Part shown: positions 14,401 through 26,400 of the stretch, in pieces
How the letters are laid out: the number at the start of each line of letters is the position of its first letter
Numbering within the stretch: position 1 is the first letter of the stretch
Assembly: GCA_013397865.1 (NCBI GenBank)
Contig: VZTI01003143.1
Coordinates: 935,244 to 999,243, forward strand
Length of the DNA stretch: 64,000 bases
Origin: Struthidea cinerea
Lineage: Eukaryota > Chordata > Aves > Passeriformes > Corcoracidae
Reading direction: 5' to 3'
Program-made: the position numbers and the translations under genes
Notes under the pieces: generated by a model
Seen by the model: only the letters and a program-made list of their open reading frames with translations
The model's database searches: none
What the model was told of the DNA's origin: nothing

Positions 14401-17400
14401 CTCAAAATGCCTGGTAATCTTATATTACCGATGCTTCTCCATACTTGCAGCAAGGCAGATGCAGGAGGGACATCTTGACTTATTATTCATGTTTTATCAC
14501 TGATGTCAAGATTCATCTCACCAAGTACTCTAGATCAGGTGTCCCGTTACCTCAGTTTACTGTATTATCCATGGAAATCATTGTGCTCCTTGAAAGAGTA
14601 GTTGCTGCATCCTTGATAGTTTTCCAGGAGGGGTTGTTTTTACACAGCTAATTGTTGATGAATTCCGTTCTGTATCCTCAGATAATGCAAACGAGATAGG
14701 TAAAAAATCCCTATATTTGTATTCAAAATTTTTGTTTGGATGGGTTTTTTCCTCAAAATGGCAATATAAATAGTTGCTTAATTTTTAAAAAAATTTGTAT
14801 ATGTAACATTTGAATATATTTTTAATTGCAGATGCAAATCTACTGCTATGATGCAGATCAGTTTACAGATTTTGAAGAGGCAGTTAAAGGAAGTGGAAAG
14901 TTAAGAGCTTTATCAATTTTGTTTGAGGTAAACAAAATATATCTTTGTGTCATTTAATAAGCCTTGAAACACAGCAGATGTTCAAACTGAATTTAACTGG
15001 TTCCAGTGCGTGATCACTGAGTTAAAAGTTTGCATGTATCTTTCTAATTTATTCTTGCAGAAAAGCAAATGGGCAAAATATGTTTGTTTGGCTTTAAGTC
15101 ATCTATAATTTTGGTGGTAAACTTTAACTTTCAATTTTCTTTTTGTGAAGCCTGTGCTGTTAAAATATGCAATTTCTTTTTAACAGATTGGACTAGAAGA
15201 CAATCCAGATTATAACTCAATCATTAATGGAGTAGATAGTGTTAGTCGTTTTGGTAAGTTTGCTTCCATGTTTTATTGATTACTGGTTAACTAAATTCCA
15301 CTTCAGTGTGATTATGAAACCTTTAAGACATTGAGGAGCATGGTTGTATATTGCTCAGTCATGTCTATTTTGTTAGAAATTATAGCAGTCATCTGGATAG
15401 ACTGGAGAACTGGACAATCACCGACCACATGAAGTCTAACATAAGCAAGGGCCAGATTCTGCTCCTGGGAGAGGGTAATCCTGGTTATATAAACAAACTG
15501 GGGAATGAGAGTCTGAAGAACACAACACCCCTTTGGAAAAAGATTTGGGGTTTGGTTTAATGGGAAATTGAATATGAGTCAGCAGTGCCCTGGCAGCCAG
15601 GAGGGCCAGCCCTGTCCTGGGGTGCATCAGGCACCGCATCACCTGCTGGGCAAGGGGGGGGATTGTCCTGCTCTGCTCTGCACTGGGGCAGCCTCACCTC
15701 CAGTGCTGGGGGCAGGTTTGGGTGCCTCAGTGCGAGAAGAACATCAGCCTATTAGAGTGCATCCAGAGAAGGGCAACCAAGATTGAGAAAGGTTTTGAAG
15801 ACTTACGAGGAGTGTCTGAGGTCACTTTGTTCAGCTTGGAGTAGGGTACCTCATCACAGTCAACAACTTTAAGTCGGGCAACAGAGAGGCATTTGCTGAT
15901 CTCTGTGGTGACCAGTGATAGGACATAAGAAAATGGGATGAAACTGTGTCAGAAATTCAGACTGGGCATTAGAAAAGGCCCTTCACTGAGATTGTGATTT
16001 GGGACTGGGACAGGCTCCCCAGAGAAGTAAGTGGCCATGACACCAAGCATCTGGATAATGCTCTTAGTCACATTGTTTAGTTTTAGGTAGACCTGTGAGG
16101 AGCAAGGAGTTGGACTTGATGATTCTCATACGTTTCTTCCAACTTGAGATATTTCATGTTTCTCTGATTTGTTTACCCCAAGACTATTTGTTCCAATGGA
16201 AGTGTAAATGAATACATATGACTTATAATGAGAAATTTGTAACTGTTTAAATTCTAAATCCAGATAAATCTGATTTATTACGTAAGTCTTCTTAATCGTA
16301 CATCTCAGGATTTTTATATCTGGTTGGAAGCCAGATAAGACTGTTGTAACTATCCAAGAAGGGTCTTGAGACTGTCAGAATATCAGTAGACTCAGAGGAG
16401 ACGAATTTTTTTTTCAGTAGCCCCTGTGTAAACCCAAAATAATCCAAATATATTGTATTGGTAGTGATTGCTAATCAGGACACATGAAGTTCAGCATGGT
16501 ACATGAAGAGATCTGGGCTGTGTTTCTAACCCAGCTTCATGGTGTTGTTGCAGAAGAACAGTTATGAATGAGCACTGTCTTGAACAGGAATATTCTTACA
16601 TCATGTCCATGAGTTTAGGGAAACCTTGTCTCAGTTTTCCTTTATGTAATGGTGCTTGAATTTTGTAAAGCTCCTTTAGATTGGTAGGTTGAAAATGTAA
16701 AAAGCTGTTCTAAAAGTTTCAAAAGTATGACACTAAAACCAAGATTTTTTTTTCCTCTGGAAAACAAACACTATTCAAAAAATTTAAAAGGGAGCACCTT
16801 TCATAAGTTAGAAAGACAGAGGAGGTGGAAATGTAAAGTAGTAGATTCATTACTTTTGTGTGTCATCTTCTGTGAAACAAAAAGGAGAACTAGTAATACA
16901 TCAAGACAGATGCTGTCCTACAGCCTTGGAAGGAGCTGTAAAACTATCAGCAGCAAGATGCAGGATAAAGTCACTACATGGCACTTCAACAATGCTTAGA
17001 ATACAATTTTTCTGAATAAAATGCAAATGACCTCAGGAAATTCAGGTCATGACTAAATCAAGTTGTTTCTTCTGAGGAAAAGTGAATAGCACACAATCTG
17101 TCCTTGTCTGTGATGTACATAAATTGTCCTTGTCAGTCATATCTGTATTGTGCTTCTTTGAATCACAGTTGCTGAGTTCTCAAGCTCTGCAGAGGAGCAC
17201 TCCTGTTCCTTATAGACAAATGTTCTGTTTTTCATCATTCTTTGTAGGTGTTTGATTTTAGAATCTAGGCTGTCAGTCTCATTAAAGGGTATTCTAAAAT
17301 CCAAAGTTGCAAAATGTATGGCAGGATTTTTGTTATGAATGAGAAGTTTCATGTCCCCAGCCATCTATATAAAACAGATTTCATTTTTAATGGGGGAGGA

Positions 17401-20400
17401 ATGTGTTAACTAGACATACCAGATAGCAATGATAGCTCTGTTTGAAGGTTGATTAACATTTTGACAGGAGAAACAGAAGGATGCACTTTGCTCAACACTG
17501 CTAAATGTTCCCTCTTCATGATACATGAATGAGAGAGAGGGGACGAGTCATCTCTTAAACCCTAACTCAGTAGAAAAGTCACTGCAGAGAAAAGCATCAC
17601 TTCTAGTAAACTGTTAATGCAATTTCACCAAATTTGTGCTCTCACCAAATTTGTAAGGAATTATGAAGACAAATGCAGGTCAGAAATCTGTACAGGGCTG
17701 AAGAAGTAGCGTACCTGTAAAAGCATAAGTTTATGCACAGTCTGAAAATTTATTAGATACTCAGAAATGAATACTTACCAATTAGGAAGAAACTTGAAAT
17801 GAGTAACTTTAGACTGAACTAAGGTGCATAAGGATCTACACTATTCCAAGGTGTGAAAGGCAGCATTATTTTGGATGCACCCGACAATAAAGCAGATAAT
17901 TGTCACAGACGAAGAAGTCTGCCTTGCTGAAGTTGTTACTATTTATGCCAATTTTTGTTGCTGGACCCTACTGCCATACCAGCAGACACTTAGCTTTCTG
18001 TGGAAGGACTTCCAGCAATCCCTCATGCTTACTCCTAGCTGACAAGGTACAAGGTAACCTGCTAACCTGCAAGATGTGATATTATTTTCACAGAACAATA
18101 AACAGAGTGGTCATCCTCTCCTAGAAGAGGTCTTTGCATTGTTTGCTGATTTGCTGTTACAGGTTTTCACTATATTATCAGCATTTAAAAAAGAACCCTG
18201 ATCCGCAGAAATTCTCCTTCTGCAATCATGAGTAATGTTGACCTTCACATCTAACATGGCAACACTTCCCCAGGCAGTGATTTTCTGCAGCAGTTTGGAT
18301 CCTGCAAAAAACTCAACAAATTGATTAAATTCAGGGAGAGTTTGAAGCCATATCATGAGACCTAGAACAAAGATTTAACTAACTTTTTTTCTTCAAAATT
18401 CGAGAGTGAGACAAAGGTTTGGCACCTTGCAGGTAAGCTTATGGTGAGCAAATTCTTGTGAACCAATTAAAATTACTGTATTTGTTACTGGAGTAACTTA
18501 CTACAGCTTCCCAAGTAAACAAAGTTGGGATTGAGCTATACTTTTTCAAACTAAATAGAAGACTTCATGATTTATTTGTCTGCTAGTCTCTCTGGAGATT
18601 AAATTTTGAAAAGCCTCAAAAGTAGTGTGTTCCTATAATGGTAGCTCTTTTGGAGAGTGTGATTTCTATTTATTAATTGCTTCTGTCGTATTTTGACTAT
18701 CTAACTCTATTTTTCTTTTTTATTTTTTCAGGAAAACAGGCCCCCTTAGAACCGTTTATTTTGCTGAATCTTTTGCCGAACGCAACAGACAAATATTACA
18801 CTTATAATGGGTCTCTATCAGCTCCTCCATGCTCTGAAACAGTTGAATGGATTGTGTTTAAAGATACCATAAGTATTTCTGAAAACCAGGTAATTTGTTT
18901 AATGTAGTAAAACCGAACAATGATGCATAATATCAAGGAAAAGCATTTGCCATGTATATGGTAGAAGCTCATGGCATTCATTGCCAGCCCAACAAAGCTT
19001 TTCCTTCATCTAGTTAGAAGATAATGCAGCCATCTATCTTTCATGCAGCCATTAAATTAGAAAGCATCTATATTAATTGTGTTACCTTTTACCTTTTTTT
19101 AGTTTAGTACTAGACTCTGAGTAATTTCCTGTCTTAAAATAGGGTATTCCAGGCTGTCTGGACTTTGAGCTCAGATAAAGAGGAGTATGAAACACCTTTT
19201 CAATATTCCCCCAGCCAAATGGTGGTGCTGGGCAGAGCATAGCTCCAGCAGGAGAGTGGTTGAAAAATACTTGTGGAGTAAACCATTAGATAACGCTGAT
19301 AGTACAGAAGAACAGAAGTTCAGTGCCGTGCAGGATAACTCAACTGTGAGACTTTATCCAACATCTTTTCCCCAGAGTTTTTTTCCTATTAGCAGAATCT
19401 GGTCAACTTTTATGACTTCTAACTTCTTTTTTTCCTCTCCTCTTCTAGTTAGCTGTATTCTGTGAAGTGCTTACAATGCAGCAGTCTGGCTATGTTATGC
19501 TGATGGACTACCTGCAAAACAACTTCAGGGAACAGCAATATAAATTCTTTGGGCAAGTGTTTTCCTCTTACACTGGACAAGAAGAAATTCATGAAGCAGG
19601 TACTTACTGAACAGTCATTCCTTTCTTCACAAGTTAAAAGACAATTTTCAGTAAAAGATTCATCCAAGTATGAAGTTACTCATTTTAAATTGTGTAGAAA
19701 GTAGCACACTGTGTTATTAGTCATAAATCTATCACTTCAGAGGAAAAAAACAGCAATCATAAAACATGTCAGATTAAATGGAGTGGAAAATTAAATGCTT
19801 TGTCTTGACCAAGCATTCAGTGAAGATCACATCAGTTTAAGCTTCCTTACACTGCCATTTTAATGTGTTTCAGGCTTCAACAAAGCTGCCTTTTCGGAGA
19901 CTGCAAGAGAATTTTGTTTTACAAACCCATTTGGTTCTGTATCATGTAGTGTGGATGCTTTTCCAACAGAGACTGAAGTGATGTCACCAAATTAATTTCA
20001 TGTAGTTTGCTTAGAAAGTGATAGAGGGAGAGAATTCCAGAAGCCAGATTCTGTTCTCAGTCTTACCTAAAACTTCAAGGAAGTTTGTGAAGGTTATATG
20101 ACTGAAACAATACATTATGTAATGGGAAACAAGATCTAGCACTAAATGTGGAAGTCAGTGATTCCTATACTAGCAAGCACAAAGGAATATATAGGAAACA
20201 TCTAAACTGGAAGCACTGTGTTGCTACTTGCATGGGAATACCTGTAGATTCTTTAACTCAATTGCACTGATCTGTGTTTAATCAGACATAAACAGATGAC
20301 TTAAGCACGTGCTATAGGTGTAGTCCAGATTAGAAGTGTGGTTTCTCACACACACTTTTACATATTTATGTGCACACACGTGTATAGATGCACACAAATG

Positions 20401-23400
20401 CAACTGTAGGATTTGTTTAATGTAGAACATTAGGGAAGCGTTTATATTTTCACCTCCATTTTAAAATAAATAAAATTTTAAAAGCCTAGGAATCATTAAA
20501 CTTAAATGCTCAGATGTAAGAGCTGTAACCTGAATGCCAAAGTCTACAGGAGTCAATAGGCTTATGTATTTCATGTTTAATATTGCATAGTAGTCAACAG
20601 AAAAAAGTAATCTTTTTAATCCCTTTAGAGGACGCATGAGAAATGCCCAGACTGGTTATTACTCGGGTAGATAACTGAAAAATTATTTTGTGTTGTGAAA
20701 CCTAGAATCCCAATTTTCTCCGATTGCATTCAGTGTAGATTCTCATTAGGCAGTAGGATTAAATGCTTGATTAATTGCTGTTGTTAGGACATGACATTTC
20801 TTAAGTAGAACTAAGTTTTCTTAGAAAAGCTAGAAGAATCTTTATATTCCATTACAAACTAATTTCAGCAAAATATTTTCAGGAATTTTCTCACAGTGAC
20901 ATCCCCAACATTTTTGGTGTACAAGCGCTGTCCTCTTAAGGGCATGCGAGATGCTTCATTCCCCAAGCCTGCCTAGTAATGTATGTAATTTCCTTATGTG
21001 ATACATATGTATCAATTTAAGAAGATTAAAATAGCTAATCCTTACAGCCATACTTGAGGATTCACCTAAAAAAAGTGGTTTGAAATTGTAATGCTTAATC
21101 TCACCAACCTCAGCTGGCATGCAAATCCATCTATAGTACAAAACACTGTTTATTTCTGTAAACCTGAGAACCAAACCTGGCTGCTGGGCACACTGGGTGA
21201 CTTTCCATCTGCTCCACCCTTCTGGTAAGGCCCTGGGAGTAAGAGCAGAAACCTAACTCTTGTTTGTCTCCCTGGATTTAGTAAAGGTATAAATAACACT
21301 GGGTTCTTAAAATACAAGACTGACAATATATATTGATAAAAAGTATTAGTCAGCCTGTTTCCCCATGAGAAATACAACTATGTAAAGTTCAGCAGCTTAG
21401 TTAAATTCTCTTGTGAGACATGGCGTCAGGACTCGTGCATTTGCCCTTTCAGGTTCCTCAGTCGACATGACTTCATTATAAATTCTCAGATTCTCAGGTT
21501 CTATCCAGACGTGTGCGTGGGACACTTCCACTGGCACAGTGTGTGGGGTGCAGGTGCCCAGGCACTGGCAGTGGTGGGTACAAGGGTGGCCTCTGTGAGG
21601 AGAGCCTGGGGCTGCCCCGAGTCAGACACAGATGGTTCCAGCTGGCTCCAACCCACCCATCTCAGGGCACTGAGAGCCACGGTGGCAGTGCCTCTGGGAA
21701 AGCAAAGCTGCATAGCAGTGCGGAGTGAGGGAAACCTGTGAGAAACAGCTCTGTGACACCCAGGTGAGAGAAGGAAGAAGGGAGGAGGTGCTCCACTAGG
21801 AGAGCAGAGATTCCCCTGCAGCCCATGGTGAAACTGTGGTGAAGCAGTCTATCCTGCAGCAGACTGTGGAACCTCCATGCAGGAGCAGGCTCCTCTCTGG
21901 AGCTGTGGCTTGTGGAGTGGAGCACATGCAGGAGCAGGTTATCCGTCCGGTCTCTGACCCCAGGGAGGACCCACAGTGTAGCAGTCTGTTCCTGAAAGAC
22001 TGTGCAGAGGCTGTAAAAATCCATGAAAGACTATCCTGTGGATGGAACCCCACACTGGAGCAGAGGAACAGCATGAGGAAGGAGCGGCAGAGGCAAAGTG
22101 TTACAAGTTGACCACAATTCCCATTCCATATTCTGTACCACTGGGAGTGGAGAGGTGGAAGAGTCAGGAGTGAAGTTCTGCCTAGGAAGAAGGAAAGAGT
22201 GGAGAGGTGTTTGTGGTTTTGTTTTTGTTTCTCATTATCTTACTGTATTTTTATTGGTGATAAATTTCTTCAAGTTGAGTCTGTTTTGCCCATGATGGTG
22301 GTTGGCATGCGATCTCTGTCTTTATCTTGACCCATCAGTTTATCCATCTTACTTTCTTCCCCTGCCCTGCTGAGGAGGCGGAGTGGGCGAGTGACTGGGT
22401 GGGCACCTGGTGGCCAACCAAGGTCAGCCCAGCACACGTCTACTGTGCTGCTCCACCTCTATCCCAAAGAGAGAGTAGATCGGGAATATTAAAAAATTGC
22501 TTGTTGTCACACACTGTCAGTGATCTGCAAAGCCCTTGAATATCTTAATGTAAATGACATGATTTCATGGCTTCAACAATTGAAAAGTCACATTTAAAAG
22601 ATAATCTCAAACCTAGATTTAGCTAAAAGTAGAAGCAACAAATGTGGGGGGGGCAAAAAGCCAAATTTGGGCAGCTTGTTAAGGTCTCCTGGTCAAAAAC
22701 ACAGCCCAGGCAGTTTTTGGCAATGATTTGGCTGATGTACCCCAGTGGTTCCCCATGATGCAATTACATTTAGATGAAAATTTATTAAGTTACATGGGTA
22801 GCATTTTATTCCACAGAAGAATAAGCAAAGATGGATGCATTACCATGACATGATATGATACACAAAAACAGAATCTAAGTATTCACATGGAGAAAGCAGA
22901 GACTTGGATTCAAGTCCAGCAGGGGTTTCAGTAGGCTCTGACTTCCTGTGAATTTTCTGCTATTTTGTATTTTGCTGCTTGTGACCTGTAATCCAGTTTA
23001 ATATTTGTGGCTTCAGACTAGTAACAGAATTCAGAACTCCCTTTCTTGCAGTTTCTTTGCTCAGATTTTCTAAAAGTCAGTATCAAAGCAGAAGTACTTA
23101 ATTAGGTAAGTTGTCATGTGGTCTCCTTTCTTCTTCTAGTCTCTGGAGAAGGAAAATGGGAAAAGGCAGGAGTGAAGTACTTCTGTGTTACTGACTAGTA
23201 GGAAAGAAAGGGGAACAGCAGGATGATTTATGAAGTGACATCAGAAGAAGGGCAAGAGACAACATTTTGGGAAGAAATGGAGGTGAAAGAATATGTAGAT
23301 GATTGTCATATAGCAATCTAGTTGGTCACTGCTGAGATGAACATCAAAAGGAGGAGAACAAAAAGGAAGACTTTTTTCTTGGGAAAAAATAGAACCATCT

Positions 23401-26400
23401 GGAAAAGGAAAAAAGAAAACAAGAAAACAAAGAAATAACACTGGAAGCACCAGCCTTGTACCTTTAAAAGGTTTATATTACTGCTCTAAAAGTCTGAATA
23501 CAGACAGAGATTTCAGATCCAAATTCACTCATAAGCAAAAAAGATGAAGGGAGGAAAAAGGACTGTAGAGAAGAGTTTGGAATACAGAGAAGCTTGGTGT
23601 TTATATTATAAAAAAGCGTTTTGACAAGAATTTTAAACACCTTTGAAATGAAATATCTGAGGAGTCCTTAGGTTCATTGAAAAAGAATGAAATCTGTTTA
23701 AATCATCTCTCTTAATGCTCAGAATTGAGAAGGGAATCATCTTTGTTGGTCTAATGATTTCTTTTTGCCATCTGGTGGAAATGGGGAGGAATGACAAATT
23801 TTAGGAATGGAATGGAATGTACACAACATGAGATTTTTTTTTTTTCAATTTGCTCTTCCTTTGCATCAATTAAAATAATTAAGTGTAATTAATAAAATGG
23901 TGTATCAGTTATATAGCACAGTAGACTCAAAACCTGGCAACAGAATTCAACTAAACTACACAGACTAACACTGCCTCTACTATTAGCTTACTCACACAAA
24001 CACAAAAATTAAAAAAGCCTTGCTACTTATTTTCCATTGAGTATCTCAGACGGAAGCTGCTCAGAACTGCCCACCTTCCCTATAGAACGGGAGAAATGCT
24101 TTTTACAAATATTTTGGAGGGGCTTGACTTCCCCCTTGTGTTCAAAAGGCAAAATGCAAAGCTAAAGGACTTCGCTTTCAAAATGCAGCATTGTCCCCCA
24201 AAGTGTTGAGGCATCTTGGTGTTTGCTTCCTTTTAGAGAACTCCAAAGGATCTGCACTTGTTTTCTTAGTTAGCTAAATAGATTTTTGGTACTTGCTTTG
24301 TCTAGATACTCTAGACAAAGTTTGCTCTAAACAGATCATGAGATTTAAAAAATGTCTCCTCATTTATTCCAAATAGGGAATGACTATGTAATTGCTTGTG
24401 CAAAAGTCAAGCTAAAAATATAATGACAAGCTTTAAAATATAATAACACGAAATCACGGCTGCTAATGTAATAACTAACTTCTTCCTATTTGCCTTTTTT
24501 CTCTTCTTTAAGTACTATAATCCTTGAGGGGAAATTCAGGTGTGATAGGTTCACCTTTAACCATTAAAAACAATCTAGTATAGATTAGTCTATTACAGCT
24601 AGTGAGAGAGTATGCAGCTCTTCTAGTGCTACTTTGATAGAGCTATAAAGACAGAATTACTGAGATTTTTTCATTCCCAGGACAGATATAAGAATATCTA
24701 TGTTTTATCATTTATCTTTTATTTTTTAGGAACTTGATACTAATATTTCACAAAATATGTTATAAGAGGCATGGAGAGGAGACTCAGTCCTCAAATTTAC
24801 TTGCTTTTGGAAATCTAGTGTTAAAATACTGGTTCTGTTTATAGTGGCATGGCATCTCAAATATTTTAGTAGAAAGCTAAAAATGAGGCACACGTAAGAT
24901 TTTCATTAGTTTTCTCAGGAGGTAGCTCAAGATTTAAGTAGAGTCATTTGTACCAGTTAATAAATACCATATTCTTTCCTCTTTTCTTTCTTCCAGTTTG
25001 CAGCTCAGAACCTGAAAATGTTCAATCTGATCCAAAGAATTATACTAGTCTTCTTGTAACGTGGGAAAGACCTCGTGTTGTATACGACACCACAATTGAG
25101 AGATTTGCTGTCTTTTATCAGCAGCTGGATGGAGAAGACCAGACTAAGCACGAGTTTCTGACAGATGGGTATCAGGACTTGGTAACTGTAAACTTTTCAA
25201 GTTTCATAAAAAGGGATGATGGCATAACAACTCACTGTTAATTATCTTGAGGGATTAAACTGTAGCTGGGAGCCAATTGAAGAGAAATTTTCTCTTTTTT
25301 TGGCTGTAAAGCCGCAAAGACAATTTAAATTAAAAGTAAAAGCTTCTCTTGTCCAGAACAGGGAAAAAAACTCTACAGCTTGCTGCTTTGATTTGCCTGT
25401 ACTTGCCATGACCATGTCAATCACAGAGCTCCTTAGCCGTAAAACCCTTTGTCAGTTAACAGTGATCTGTACTTCATTGCTCGTGGATGTGAAAGAATGA
25501 CCTACACAAGCAACTAATGAGATTCAATTCAATCATACTGCTATAAATATTAAGTTACTGATTACAGCTTCGTGGTATTTTACTAATGAGATCTGTTCCT
25601 CTAACCCTCTTTAACGACTCATAACTTTTCAGATATAATGTTACCTAAACTTGTGTTCAGCGCTAAATAGTTATTTGGTTTGGTATCCTCCATGTAAAAA
25701 CTCGCGAGATTTTTTTTTTTTTTTGAGTTGACTGAAAACCATTTGTGACAGTAAAATATAAAAAGCACACATTTTAATACTAGAAGAAAGGAGCTTTGTG
25801 GTTCATAATAAAATTGTGTTATGAGAAAGTTAACATTTTCAAATACTTGCTACTTATTTGCAAGTAAATGATTAAATATGTTTTTTCTTCTAGGGGGCTA
25901 TTCTAAATAATCTGCTGCCCAATACAAGTTATGTTCTTCAGATAGTTGCTGTTTGCTCTAATGGTCTGTATGGAAAATACAGTGACCAAGTCATTGTCGA
26001 TATGCCTTTAGAGGACGCAGGTAAGTGGTCTTTTGAGTTTAGCAATCACTTTTAGATGAAAAATCTGTATTTGAAGAAGTAGTTTGTTTGCAAACCAGTT
26101 AAATGTGTCACTTTCAAATTATGCTAAAATGAAATTTCAAAATCGCTGCAGTTAACCTTCAGCATGTTCCTCGCTAATGATATTTTACATGATGTAATTC
26201 CTTGTAAGCATTACCTATAAAAAACTGCATGTTAATTTGTTTAATTCTAAGAATATCCTGAAAAACACCTACTTGATTTAAAATCTCACAAGTGTATCTT
26301 TTAGATATGGAGGGAAATAAAACCATGTTTGGTATTATTTCTCTATGGTTCAAGCATCCTCTCAAAATTAATCCACATAGCCAAAGTCTTAAGGAATCAA

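Larger units (their letters stand above)
19600..24996 (+). other. PTPRZ1 intron 8
   Basis: 5397 bp, GT-AG. Contains the LTR-like repeat at about 21500-22440 and a perfect short inverted repeat at 24296-24320. An A/G-rich segment lies around 23120-23450. No coding exon was found between the carbonic-anhydrase and fibronectin exons. Confidence 0.85.

Noticed and set aside
21501..22111. Overlapping 70-120 codon ORFs on both strands
   Set aside because: They coincide with the GC-rich LTR-like repeat and show no protein family features.
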